From assembly GCF_022376445.1 (NCBI RefSeq), contig NW_025955031.1, positions 124,001-188,000 on the forward strand: DNA of 64,000 nt, read 5' to 3'. Shown here piece by piece: positions 11,167 through 23,412 of the stretch. The first letter of the stretch is position 1. Each line of letters opens with the position of its first letter. The notes under the pieces are model-generated. The model had not been told where the DNA came from. It saw only the letters and a program-made list of their open reading frames with translations, and ran no database searches. A program made the translations under genes and the position numbers. Origin of the DNA: Fomitopsis serialis. Its lineage: Eukaryota > Basidiomycota > Agaricomycetes > Polyporales > Fomitopsidaceae.

Positions 11167-14160
11167 GCCTGGCGAGACTGACCGAGACGACTTCCTTTTG
11201 TCTCGGAACGAATCCGTGATAGACTCCGTTCGCCGGCGACAAACTCTATTCATACGTCGCTTCAGGAACGAGTCATACACCCACGGAGCCCGCCTTCTCT
11301 TCCCTCTGACATGCACCTCGTCTCTGTGCTGGCAACACGTACGATGGGGGCGCACTCGACGTTGTAGATGCGGCAGGTGCGGCGAGGTATGACCGTCGTT
11401 CACGAACGTCTCCCGCGATAGACCATTCCAGGCTGTGGAACGTTGCCACAGGGTTCCAGGAGAAGGCTATGCAGATCGTGACAGAATTCCTCGCTGTGTA
11501 GCGCCCTCGCGACCCAGGTCTGCGAGATGGCTTATCCACGAGAGCAGCGGACTAATCTCTGCACTTGACTCTTCTCGAAGGTGTCTGTCCCTGTCCTTAC
11601 TGGTGCTTCAAATAGAGATTCTCCTCTTCTCTTCTCCGCCGAGTGCATAAGGCGAGGGTTTACTCGCAATCCATCGACTGTTTCCTGACAGCCATGACGA
11701 GCCACATTCTCCCCGGAGCTTAGTCCTTCCCTTGGCCTACATTACCTCACAGAACATGCAGTACCCTCGATGAATCGCTTAATGGGGTCTGCGAAAGGGT
11801 GAGAAGAGGATTCGAGCGCCTTGGGCCCGAGTCTTTGGCTGAATTCAAGGGTTGCTACAGAACCTTAGGTGAGACCCTATGTTTTTGTGATTGGGCAGCG
11901 TTTGTCCGCTCTGGTGACGCATCTTGGAAATTCAAACGAAGGTCTTCGGGGAGTTCAGTCACGTTCTGTAGACTATCGGAAAGGTGTGTAGAACGACCGC
12001 CTGAGCTTAAGTAGGTTGGGATCATATGCTGTTTCCCCTGTAGGCTAGGCTGTGCATACCTCAGACACTTACACAATCGACCGCCAGACCTCTTGCGCAA
12101 GGATCCTGCACGTGCAACATACAAGTGACCCCGTCAATCATACCACGCAGCACATTCATGCCTACAATAGCTTTGGTACCTCCTTCATGCGTCATATTCA
12201 AGTTCTCGCACGCAGTAAGTCTACGCCCTTTTCGCATTCGAATTTCAGCTGACCAGGATATCCAAGTCCTTGCCTTGGCTGATGCAGACCAGACCAGCTA
12301 ACCGCTCGTTCTGGGTCCCGCACCTTTTAGGTTTCTACTGACAGCGCCTCTGTTACTTCCGGGTTATGCTTACGCATAACTTTGTATTATGCTTGAGCAT
12401 TGTGCTCTCGCTGCCTGATATCTAGCTGATGAACCACTCGGCAAGCGATCTCCTTTTAGGCGGTACCGCGCGATGCAGAGAAGCTAGCGAACGTCCCTAC
12501 ACTGCAATGATGATGGCCTGAGATGAGCATAAGCAGAGGCCTGGTGACTTGGCAGTGCGTGACCTTGTCATCCTCTGTAAGCTGACATGTGAGTGGTTTT
12601 TGCTCGTATCAGTGGCTTTGGATAACCCTTGAGGTCCTGATATGGTTTGCCAGAAGGACTCATCTCTTGTCAAAGCTCGGTGTTCTAGATTTCGATATTG
12701 CACCATACAACCTGCTCTGTCTTGCTATTCTAATCCTTTCTTTCTTCACATATTCTCCGACTTCCGCGCAGTCGGCCGACCCTGCAACGGCAAGGTATGT
12801 TCGTCAATTGTCGTCCTGGTAAGCAACAAATTGAATAGCTTCTTTGTACGCGGTTCCGTGATGTTCTGATCGTTCAGCCTTTGCGAGGAACGGGGGTGGT
12901 CTAGACTGGTCGTATTCCTGGCCAATCCACGATGATCATTACATGCTATCTCGTTAGCGCTATTCTAGCTGCGTTCTGGAACACAGCGCTGATGTTCATG
13001 TCCGGAGAATCTCCACATCGCAGCGCGTAAGCCATTGCACAGTCGAGCACCCTACACTGACCGCACGGCGGAATGTGCATCCCCTAGGGAGCAGGAGAGA
13101 CCTAGTGCAATGGTGAGTGAGATATATCAGCGCGGCAGAGCTTGGGAAATGACGGTCGACAATTATATCAATTCAGCTGCTCTTGTACACTCGTGCATCA
13201 AACGGTATAGTGGTAATCACGTTCGCCGACGTGCTTACGATTCGTGCTGACCCGGACACAGTAGCGACGCGATGGCATATGCGTTGCTTGAGCCGGACAA
13301 TCGACGTACCATTGCTTAGCAGGCTCCTTCAAAGGATACCGCTTTGCCCTTGCCCCCGGCTCCATTGCGGCTTGCGTTCACTTGTCACGATGGGGGACGT
13401 AGGCTCTCCGGCCTGGTTGCGGCGTTTCGGAGATCTCTTGAAGCGCGCGACTAATAGACCTAACTTCCTTTTCTCCTACAGAATACACATATATCATTAA
13501 GGCAGTTCAGTTATCAAGTCTTTCCACACATTTCAACCGTGACGCGTGCGCAGCCACGACTAGGACAGTTCAGATAATTTGATCTCTTTAGCTTTTAGCC
13601 TTCACACATCACGCATCCGCTGATGGATGTGACCTGCTCATGGCTGAGCATGTCTTCCTCAAAGCGGACACGTCAGTCGCAACATAATCACCAAACATAC
13701 CTACGGACGGTCCAACATTGCCCCTCAATTTTACCGTGCGAGACGGTCGAATTCCATATCTTTGACGCACTCCTGGCCCCGTTTTGAGGTGCGTCTGGCC
13801 TGAGAGCCCATCTTCGATGGCAAACAGAGTTCGTACCCACGTCCACAGCTTCAGTCGCTCGTGTGGAGCGAACAGTCGACTGGCAGCACCGTATGGCCTG
13901 TCCCTGGACGATCACAGACGCAAGAACTGAGTTTCGCTAGGCCCTGTCACCCGGATGTATATCTCACGTAAGCACTTCTCATATGCTAACCGTTTTCTAG
14001 TCGCTAAAGCCTTGCCTTTCCAGTTCATATGAGATGATCCGGATCTCACCCCACTGAATTAGGCTCCTTCTCGTAAATACTTCCGTGCCGTTCCGGAGCG
14101 CTGATGTGGCTCGGGCTAGCCGGCACATCGCCGATACGTCGCTGTCAAGTTGCTGCGTTA
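11167..14160. other. Gene-poor interval
   Basis: The first 230 bases may continue the decayed LysM coding region in another frame. Beyond that, frames are short and unrelated to any family I recognise. Confidence 0.45.
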
Positions 14161-14715
14161 CAGCTAGTTGCAGAACATTAGGCGCAGACGAACGCGCGCG
14201 ACATATGATGACAAATAGGCGCTATCCACACGAAGACGTCGGTTTACCCACCTCACCACACCTCGCACCACCATGTTTTTGCGTTGCATTGATTGTCCCT
14301 GCAGCAGCCGTCATGAGAGGCATGTCTTGCGACTCAGTAAACACGATCCCGTGAACGCCTTGCAGGAGTACCGGCCAGTGCCCGCAGACAATTGAACGTG
14401 TATCTGCCCCCTACACCCAGGTCTACGACGTCTGTCGAACTCGTCCATTGTAGCTGACTGCAAGCAGTCGTGTAGGGGAGGCATTATGCATTGTTACTAG
14501 TCTCGATCAGTAAAACACATTAGTACGGTGTCCGAGGAACGTGACCGCGTCGCTACTGCTCGGTACAGGTGCTAGTGCAGACGACCGTGAAGCTTTGAAG
14601 CCGCAAAAACATAATGGTGCAGAAGTGGATGAACCGACGTCAACTGTGGCGCGGCGCTTATTTGTCATCGTATGTCGCGCGCGTTCGTCTGCGCCTAATG
14701 TTCTGCAACTAGCTG
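14161..14715. repeat. Imperfect long inverted repeat
   Basis: The left arm starts CAGCTAGTTGCAGAACATTA at 14161. Its reverse complement ends at 14715. The outer 62 bp (14161-14222 against 14654-14715) match almost perfectly. Weaker similarity continues inward to about 14285 and 14601, leaving a central spacer of about 315 bp. Both arms read through the same peptide on opposite strands (GADERARH and neighbours), which shows one ancestral segment in two orientations. It could be a foldback or MITE-like element or an inverted local duplication; no transposase and no clear target-site duplication are seen. Confidence 0.65.
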
Positions 14716-16541
14716 TAGAGTTCGGCGAAGGCACATTCTTCGAACCATCGATGTTACCCCTTATACGGTCATCACGGGCCCGCGAAGGAGCTGCGCGGTG
14801 CGTAGGCTTGGCTAGACTTATCATAGGCGGTACTCACGCATCGGCCTGTACTGTATGTAAGTAGCCTGGGGTTCGCGTGTCGTCACTACTAACAGAGACA
14901 TTCGACCCAGGACAACCGCCGGTGTTGCTATCAGGACAGTTGTTTACGTCCTTTTCATTTGTATAGCGGCTGACTTCCATGCATGTCATCGACAGATTAC
15001 ATTATTGTTACGGCGCTCGCATTGTAGTCTGTCAGCGACGGTCGTGAATAGCGATCGCGTCGTTAATGTGTCAACATACCCCGCGCGCGCCCGACTAGAC
15101 TCCAGTCTAGCATTGTATGATTGCACGCAGTTGCAGAGCGCCGTCATGGTAAGTTTTGTTGAGCGTCCCATGATGGAAGCAGTCACTAATGCATGCCTAA
15201 CGGTCATCACTGTAACGCTCAGATAGTACTGGCTTGAGCTGGCTCCCAGGTCCATTGTGACCTCGCCCAGATCCGCCGAAGATGCTTCCGCAGGAGACAT
15301 GTAGAGCCTAACTTCACACGTTCGCGAGCTCGATGATCTCTTTCTTCAGCCTGCAACTATGATCAGGAGTCTAGACTGTAACTCATCAGTAGCGCTGCGG
15401 TCGTAGGCATAGCCCGACATCGGCTGTATGGTAAATCCTTTCAGGAGACCCGGCACTGATAGGCTTCCCGAGAAAGAGCCGGCGCGCCCATCACAGAAGG
15501 AAGCTAGTACTTAAGCCTAAGATCGCTCCTTCCTGATCTGATGTCAAGGGAGGAGTTGGCCTCACGAAGGATGCTCCCCCTGACAGCCCCTGGCACTTCT
15601 CTCAGGCCACCGGTCTGCGTGCGAGCCAGTAAGGTACCAACGAGACCGGGTGAATTGACTCTATTGTGCGCAATTGTCGTGCTGAGTAAGTAGTTGTGGT
15701 GTGAAACTCCACGGGCTGCCCGGTGTAAGTTTGCGCTTGCCAGTCCGCGTGATTTCCGAGTCAGACATCCAATTATCCAAGTACTGTATTGAATCGCCAC
15801 CGCCCCAGCGGCGCTGGAAGCACACATGTGATGCAATAGTCACGGTAATGTTTGTTCCACCCTCAGAACATGTTGGTGACGTCAATACTCATATTCGTCC
15901 TCGACGAGGACAGCATGTGTTCCGGTCGCCGCCCACTCATTCGTGTAGGTCACACACGTTCCTTACATAGAATTTGTATCCGGTCTGTCTCGCAGCTGGG
16001 CGATACTAGATAACTGGCCGGGCCGCCTCTGAAGATCTGAAAGACTTCCAGAGCTAGCGGCATGCGCGCGTCGAACCACCTGGATGGGTCTGTGAAATTG
16101 TGAAGCTCGACTATAATTAAACTTCTGCTTCACGATGGTCCGTCGAAGTGATGGTAGGTATAGATCCTTGGCCATATGACGCCTGAAGAATCATAACACA
16201 TTGTCACCTGTGGCCTGTTTGGCTCAGAGCCGACTTCGCAAGATGCATCCTTTACGTACTGTACTTCCCTCGTACGGCCACGACTTCGCCCGTGTGCGAC
16301 TTCGCAGACGCGACGGACTGAGAAAAGAACCGGAAAGGCTTCGAGATTTGGCGCCAATCAACTTGCAACCAACAATGCGAGCGCCGCGTGTAGTCGTACA
16401 TAGAAAGTGTAGAGGGTCCACGGGACCGGGAAAGCAGTAACAATGCGTACGAGACAGCGTATAGCGAGCAGATGGACGAAAGCAATGTAGGAAATGATTC
16501 TAATACAATGACAGGGGCTAGTGCGGTGCGTATTGGAGACG
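14716..16541. other. Gene-poor interval
   Basis: Short overlapping frames only, with no family resemblance. It includes the 3' flank of WOPR gene A. Confidence 0.45.
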
Positions 16542-17557
16542 TTAAGGGGCGTGACGGAAGGAGTTAAGGGCTTCAGCATCAACAGGACTGCGAGCGGGCT
16601 GTGGTAGAGCTTGCAAATACTCCAATGGCGCGAGACGCCTGGCCGACTCCGGGTGATGTTCGACTGCACGACTCATGGACGGCAGACGGCTCATCGGACT
16701 ACTCGTTGATGTAGACGGAGAGGGAAGCGTACTGGATGAGATGCTGAGAGAAGGGGAGGGTTGGCTTGGGAGTTCGCCTCGGCGGTCCACTGTCGAACGT
16801 AGCCTCTCCCCAGTGCTGCCAGCTCGCGCGGAGCTCCGTGACGACCTTCGAGTATTACTAGTTCGTGCGCACACGTATCGTCCTTCCGGGACGCCGATGC
16901 CCCTGAGGCTGGGTATGTCGTCTACCGTCTTGAGCTGATCGACGGTGTCTTGCGTATAGTAGGCATCTCATCTGGAATTAGGTCGGTAGTCTCATTCGAA
17001 TATGGGACCACATACTGAGATGCCACTTCCGAGTCTGCCCATCCGGCTCATGAACGATGACGGAGTACGTTTGCTTAATGAGCTGCGAGGATCTGCGAGA
17101 AGACACCAGGTCAGCGAGGTCTGACATGAGACCGGCGAGACTAAAACCTGGTGGCTCACCCCATGAGGTTGTTCCGCAGATGTACGGAGGATCGACTATT
17201 GCTCTCCTTCTCGTAGTATAAGAGGAAGTCCTACGACGAACCGAGGACGAGTTAGACATGCGTGTAGCAGGTTTCATGCGGTGCCCGATCTATGGCACTC
17301 ACGTCACGGGCACGCGACGGCCCCCAGCTACGGCCCTCTGTGAAGCGCTGTATCTCCTGCCCTGTACACTCAAGGGGGTTGCTACTCCGCTCTTCCCAGA
17401 CGTAGATGCAGCCCGTAGTGAGCGAGAGGCGATCCTCGTCGTCCAGTCGACGGTGGACCATGGGCAGCCGGCCCGTAGCCACGCCATGGAGGATGATTTC
17501 GGCATCGCGCACGGACCTGATGCGGAGGTTGGTGCAGGTGGGGTGCTGCGTCGGCAT
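16542..17557 (-). CDS. WOPR (Gti1/Pac2) family regulator A
   Basis: Model complement(join(16542..16966, 17016..17092, 17160..17230, 17303..17557)), 275 aa. Exon 1 holds the first WOPR half: LRIRSVRDAEIILHG, then GCIYVWEE and RFTEGRSWGPSR. Exon 2 opens DFLLYYEKE. Exon 3 holds the second-half signature QLIKQTYSV ending in RKWHL. Exon 4 continues with NAYYTQDTVDQLKT and a Ser/Pro-rich tail. Introns are 72, 67 and 49 nt; the junction phases match those of the WOPR genes at 37.8 and 42.0 kb. The frame is open back to 17653, but the start at 17557 aligns with the paralogues. WOPR proteins such as Wor1, Ryp1, Pac2 and Gti1 are nuclear DNA-binding regulators of fungal morphogenesis and development; the target process here is unknown. 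This is the shortest of the three copies. Confidence 0.88.
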
Positions 17558-20500
17558 AGCGGCGAAGGGGGGAATCGGGAATGGCGAGAGGCGGGGTGGG
17601 GAAGGCTCTAATAGTACAGAGGCGAGCCTTAACAGATCGCGACATGGCTCCAAGGCAATTACCTATAGCGCGACACACATGATTAAGTTCACCGCAGAAC
17701 CTGACTAACCCTGGAAGAGCAGCCGTATTGCGAGGCCGACGTCAAACTGGGTAAAGCAGCGCGGTATGGGTCCCGGCTCCTGATCACTGCCAGGGCCAGC
17801 GCCCAGCTGATAACCAGCGAGCACACGCGCCGACATCCACTGCCAAATCTCCGATGTCCCTTCCCACGCGTGCTCGATTCCTTGGCTAATTCTTGGCCAT
17901 TGCTAACCTAAATTTCCCCGCCCCCGTTTCGCAGGCGCCCATTAACTCAGGCGCCCAAGTTATCTCGTCGGGGCTTGAATACATCCCTCGCCGCGGCCGG
18001 CGGGTGGCAAGTCGAATCCGAGTGAGGCCAGCCTACGGCGTAATGAGAACGCTCTCATACGCTGGCATCAGTACGACGCAGCTCTCACTGAACAACGTAG
18101 CCACCCCGCTGATCATCGTCGGTCTTCAGGGCAGCGTACGTCCGAACATGTGCAGTTGACTGTCCAGAAAATGTCACACGGTGAGCTGCAGCTCTTGCGG
18201 GATACGTCTCGAATGATCATTCAAACTGAATCATGAGCTGTTCTGCAGTCTAGACTCATACGGGCACTCCCCGTCTATCCAATGGGCCAACCGCGCGTCA
18301 AGACCAGGAAAATTGCCTCCATCGGTGTACGAGGATCAGACCTTGGCCTGTCCGCGCGTCTCCGACATACTCCGCTATATACACTACCCAGACCTCGTGT
18401 GTCTGCTCGTCATTCCATTCAGGTGCTGTATGAACTCAATGCATCGAGGCTTCCTTCCAGTCACATTGAATCGCCACGACATAGATCGCACAGGCCACGC
18501 AATGTCATGTAAGTACTTACGCACTATCGTCGCGCTCGCAAAGTGACATGAGCATTGATGTAGACGTAGCGGGCTATCCTCGAGGACTCAACTCGAGCCG
18601 ATCGGCCGGGGCGGCGTCTTCTACTCCGAGTAAGACGGAGGCACAGATGTGCTCGTCATGTTAATGACTGGAGCCATCAAACCTTTGCAGACAGCTAAGG
18701 GTAGCTGGGCACCACAACCGTAGCTACGGCTCTTATGGTCTGCAACGGAGACTAAGCCGCAGCGTGTCTAGGTCCGCCCTGTCTCGTTGTGTATTGTCTT
18801 GCTGACCTTTCTGGCTGGTCAGAAGGAAGACACCGCTGCCCGTACATACGGTCATATGTGGTGACGGCGTGGTCGGGGCCGGGGGTCCTACTACCGAGGC
18901 TGAAAACGTCATATCTCGCGAACTATCTTTCGTGGTTTGCCTTTCCATCCAGGTATTCGCCAACCACGCAACTGGTCGTTGTCCTTTGACATACAAGCCA
19001 TTTTTTTCACCATTCCAGCAACGTGAGCAAAGCATCCCAGACAATGAGCCGCTTACATGACAGCTCAGCACAGACCCCGTATCTACGGATGGCATCATTC
19101 GAAAGACAAGTTTCACCATACGGACGAAATCAGTATAGTAACATTCCAGGTAGGTCGTCAATGCACTGTGGTATCAAATTCTGTCGCTATTCGCGTTACA
19201 TTCGGCGGCGAATGGCAATCGCATGGCGGAGAATTCAATGTCCGCTACATGCCAGATTGTCGCCTGCTCCTCCTGACAAGGTTATCCTCGATGCCTCTAT
19301 ATTCAATCCCCAGTGATCGATAGGTGGCTCCGATGGGGACAGATTTACGCAACCTTGTGTCTGCCTGCGGGAACAAACTACGTCCCGACTTTGGCCCGGG
19401 TCTTTGGACATGATGGCAGACAGATCAGCAAAATGAGCCTGGCGTGTTGGCATATGACGCGAACCTGCGACCTTAGGTACGGAGGAAGTGTCATGCTGAC
19501 CCGTGTAGCTGTCGCGGGAGACGCTTCCTGTCCAGCACAGAAATCGCATTTCCCCCTCCGTTGCGGACGCCTTCATATCTTAATCCTATCTGTCCCCTAC
19601 GATTGGCCAAGCCCTGATTTTCTCATGGCTCGATGCCATCCTCTACGAACGGTGCAGCCATTACCACAGCAGGAGGATTTCTCAGACGCTACTTTGGGCC
19701 GATCGGCCGTTGGGCTAAAAGATATCGGGCGCTGTTGGACACTGCACGGCTATGGTGAGCGCTCTCTCCAAATATCGCAGTCCGCTTCCCCATCCCGTGT
19801 CGCGCCCGGACAGATTCGCTCTCGTTGTTGCTCATGAAGCTCTGCAGAATCCCGGCCGCAATCAGTCCAGGGCTTCTGGCGATATCATGTGCGCTGGGAC
19901 TGCCAGACAAGGCCACACGGAACAGCCATATGCCCACCATGAGCACTGCAGGCCGAGGGTCGTGTCGTATCGTTCTCCTGAAGATGGTAATGAGGACGGC
20001 TGTGGCGTCGGAAATGAAAGAGTATCCCTGTTCCGCCTTCCCGAACCCTTCTCGGCGGTGGGACACAGTCCCGCGGAACCTAACTCAACTTTAGGCAGAT
20101 GCCATTTTTGTCCGTCGATTTCCGTCTTCAAACGGCGCCCGAGAACTGCAGATCTCGCACCAGACTGTGTTTATTGAAAAATGTACAAGTCAATCTGATG
20201 GTATCAGCGATGCAAACAAGGTTCAGGGTACGTAGCATGATGCCGCAGGTTCGCTTAGGTCCCCATTTAGCCACTGAATGCGTCAGCAGGCCGCCGATAC
20301 GAGACGTCCTTGTTTAATGCCTTTCAGTCACTGCCGTTGTCGAATTTCAAAGCCGGCTGGACACCAGGCCGATATTTGGACGCTTCGCGATCGCCGGCAA
20401 CCAATTGTTCGGGGTCATGCTGCACTCTCGCAGCAGGAGTCGTTACGTCTTGAGGCCTGTCCATCATCGAATGTCTAGTCCTTTGGTGGCCAAAATTCCG

Positions 20501-21230
20501 GAGCCATGTCGTGCCTGACATCGAAGCCCCGTCGTTGTTGGAAGCCTCAGCCTGAGGATCGATCAACAGAAGTCTAATGGCACGTGTCGGACTCACGAGT
20601 ACCGTAAGCACATGTATGGGAAGGTTTCCACATTGAGTCCGCCACATTTGATGAATGGCAACTGGACATGTACGGCAGCGCGTCGCACGAAGCGGGACAG
20701 GCTCGCTGCGGGCCCATTTGCAAAGACGTCCCACCTCCTGCCGCCGTGAGCATTCAACTCTGATATCACAACCGCGAAGAATGTACATTCGGCTGAGAAG
20801 CCTTCGCTTGTGCGTCGAATGCACTTTGAGCGGTCGGACGGTGCCATGTTCTGGGACACAGAGCCCGTGGGGATGGTACCTTCTGCCGAACGAGCACAGA
20901 ACACAGTGCAATCACCTATAAGCAGATGCGCACGTCAAGGCAATATGGACGTGAGAGTCCACGGGCCAGCGACCCGACGTCCTACGCACTCGCGCTCCGC
21001 ACCCGGGTGCAGTCTAACTGGCTCTTTTCATCCCGCGAATGCATCCGCACTCGCACATAACACATGTAGTCAAGGTTTCGGGTCTTGACTCACGAGGGCT
21101 GCTGGGACGACACAACAATGAGGGACAGCCGCGTGCGCAAGCGGACGACATGGTATCACTGGTGACTGTACATACAGCGCACCTAATAGATCGGCAGAGC
21201 AAGTTCACACCTATAGCTCGTTTACGACTA
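17558..21230. other. Gene-poor interval
   Basis: Upstream region of WOPR gene A, followed by sequence without supported genes. Longer frames at 18733-19161 (-), 19313-19837 (+) and 19689-20066 (-) lack recognisable domains and coherent splicing; hydrophobic stretches near 19820-20000 could be relics of a membrane-protein gene, but this is speculation. Confidence 0.45.
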
Positions 21231-22067
21231 TCAGAAGCCCTTGTTGTGCCCTCCCTTCTCGTAGAAAGCCTCCACTCTCTTCACAATTGAGTCGAGCGCA
21301 GCCAGCCACTTATTGAGCTCTTCGTTCAATCGCTCGGTCGGAACCGCAGGGCCTCCCGCAGGATCCGAGGCCAATTTGGTGTAGAAGTCTGCACGATAGG
21401 GGCACGCCTTCATTGCAACCTGTGGCAGATCATTCCATCAGCCATGACAACGACGTAATAATTGGCAGCGAGTGACGCACGGCGAAAATGCCCTTGACCA
21501 TGAAGTTGTGGAACTTCTTCAGGGTCCCGTCGTACGCCTTGGTGAAAGCGACCGACAGTTCCTCGGACGAGTTTGCCTGCGCGTTCTGCAGTGCCTTGCA
21601 TGTGAAGCTAAGACCACGCAGCAACCACATCAGACCCTCCGTGGCCGTGCGCTTCTTCTCGCCCTTCTCATTCTCCACTAGGAGCTCCAGGGTCGTAGAC
21701 AGCGTAGGGTTTGCGTCGTACCGAGCGCGAACTTTCTAAGCGACGTAATATGTCCACGTCAAATTGCAGGTCTCCATGCGGATCATATGTCACTTACGGC
21801 GATGTTACCCTTGAGGTCACTCTGCACAGTGGTGAAAGCGGCCGATCCCAAGAGATCTGCGGAGTTTGAGCTGATCGTCATATCTGCTGGAAACAGCGCG
21901 AGCATACCAAATAGTCCGACCACGCCCTCCGCGGCCTGCAGGAATTGAACAGTATCGACGCCAGCGTCGGTCACAGAAACATCTGCAAATGACTGAGGCC
22001 GAGGTGAGACCTTGGAAGAACTTCTCAGCTATCAGCCAACCTTGATGCTCTCCAAATACGGTGCCAT
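21231..22067 (-). CDS. Glycolipid transfer protein (GLTP fold)
   Basis: Four exons: 22067-22041 (MAPYLESIK), 21992-21798, about 21736/21732-21481, and 21419-21231; about 220 aa. Family landmarks are clear: FLQAAEGV, VQSDLKGNIA (equivalents of human GLTP Asp48 and Asn52), TATEGLMWLLRGL (Trp96 region), KKFHNF (His140 region) and KACPYRADF. GLTP proteins carry glycosphingolipids between membranes in the cytosol. Exon 3 is the problem. The family predicts a Lys-Val-Arg-Ala-Arg-Tyr start, and the obvious acceptor (AG at 21738-21737) gives that start but then leaves the frame because of one extra T near 21720. Using the AG four bases downstream (exon from 21732) restores the frame but drops the Lys matching glycolipid-binding Lys55. 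Either a frameshift, a sequence error or a variant protein. It diverges from the fRMsr gene. Confidence 0.85.
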
Positions 22068-22434
22068 AACGTCTGTGGTCCCTGAAAGTACTCGAGTGAA
22101 AGAAAGCTAGTTGCGTGGCAGGAGGCAGGGCACCGTACGTGTTCGGTACTCGCGTGCAGGCTGTGGCGGGCGGTCCACAGCCACCCGTGATCAGATTGAT
22201 CTAGCGGCTCATTATCTTATCTAACGTAATTCACCGCACAAATATTGCCATCCCTCACACAGACTGTCAGTGGGTGAGCACGGAGACAAGTTGTGACAAC
22301 CTTGCGTGGTTGACGCTATTTGCAGATCATCTGCTCTATCATTCGTACCGCCATCCACGACTACGTGAGTTCTCAGGCTAACGGCGGATCTCTCGTGTGT
22401 GCCGCTGATCAGTTCATCTCAGTAACTTGGCCTC
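22068..22434. promoter_or_regulatory. Shared divergent promoter, GLTP and fRMsr
   Basis: A 367-bp spacer separates the start codons of the GLTP gene (-) and the methionine-sulfoxide reductase gene (+), so both promoters must lie here or overlap. No specific operator could be recognised. Confidence 0.5.
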
Positions 22435-23208
22435 ATGCCGCACGCCGATTCTGCCCTCGTGCCGTCCGGATTGGACAAAGTGGCATTCTGGGGCCATGTA
22501 TACGATCAACTTGGCTATCTTCTAGATGGTCAGAGAAACTGGGTGCGCGATCTCTGCTCCCGAAAGCTCGCCGGTGTGGTCAAACTCTCATTCCTGGCAT
22601 ACTCTTCAGGTGACCAACCTAGCGAATGTCGCCTCTCTGATTTACAATTCGCTCCTTGCGTATGAGCCCCACTTCGGATCAGGCGAGAGAACGGTGAACT
22701 GGTGTGGTGCGTGCCCGTACTCCAACGAGCCACCATTGCATTGTTATCGATGGCACGTTGCGCGATAGACACTCATTCGTTGTATATGTTCACAGGTTTC
22801 TACGTGGTGTCCGACCTCTTTCCGTCCCCACAAATATACCAAGCTCAAACTGTCGCAAACAAGGGCCATGAAGTCCCCGATCGATTGTTGCTTGGTCCAT
22901 TCTGCGGGAAACCTGCGTGTCAATTCATTAACACCACGCCCGGCAAAGCTCGCGGAGTCTGCGCTGACGCGTACCTCACCCGAAAGACCGTTTTGGTGGG
23001 CGATGTGGACGCATACCCTGGCCATATTGCATGTGACGGGGAGACGAAGAGTGAAATCGTTTGTCCCTTAATCCTCCGAACTGACAACAGCGAAAAGGCT
23101 GTGGGCGTATTGGACTTGGACTGTCTCGCGCTCGGTGGGTTCACGCCAGAAGACCAGCAAGGTCTCGAGAAAATAGCCCAGCTTGTGATGGACTCGTGTG
23201 ATTGGTGA
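22435..23208 (+). CDS. Free methionine-(R)-sulfoxide reductase (GAF domain, yeast YKL069W type)
   Basis: Model join(22435..22542, 22610..22706, 22796..23208), 205 aa. One GAF domain fills the protein. Conserved features include LLDGQRNWV, VNWCGFYV, LLGPFCGKPAC, GVCADA and GHIACDGETKSEIV. The three family cysteines are present at residues 110, 124 and 148; the last two keep the 24-residue spacing of bacterial fRMsr (Cys94 and Cys118), and an extra Cys105 lies nearby. The enzyme reduces free L-methionine-(R)-sulfoxide in the cytosol through a disulfide cycle recharged by thioredoxin (family knowledge). Introns of 67 and 89 nt are canonical (GTGCGC...TTCAG and GTGCGT...CACAG). It shares a promoter region with GLTP and faces the cysteinyl-tRNA synthetase gene tail to tail with 204 bp between stops. 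Confidence 0.93.
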
Positions 23209-23412
23209 CAGCGATAGCATGTATAGCAGATACGCATGGAGCCTTGCTCTTTATCACATTTGAAACCCCTATTCCGCGAACGTTTTCCCCGCTCGTTGTG
23301 TGAGATCCGAAGTCAGGTTACAGATCGATGAGGCGCAAGGGTTGACTGTAGCAGACATAAGCTCGTAATCTTATAGATATCTCGACGGGATACAGCATGT
23401 CTACTCCCATAA

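Noticed and set aside
19313..20094. Several 90-175 codon frames suggesting a membrane-protein gene
   Set aside because: Hydrophobic stretches occur on both strands in overlapping frames and no exon chain could be built.
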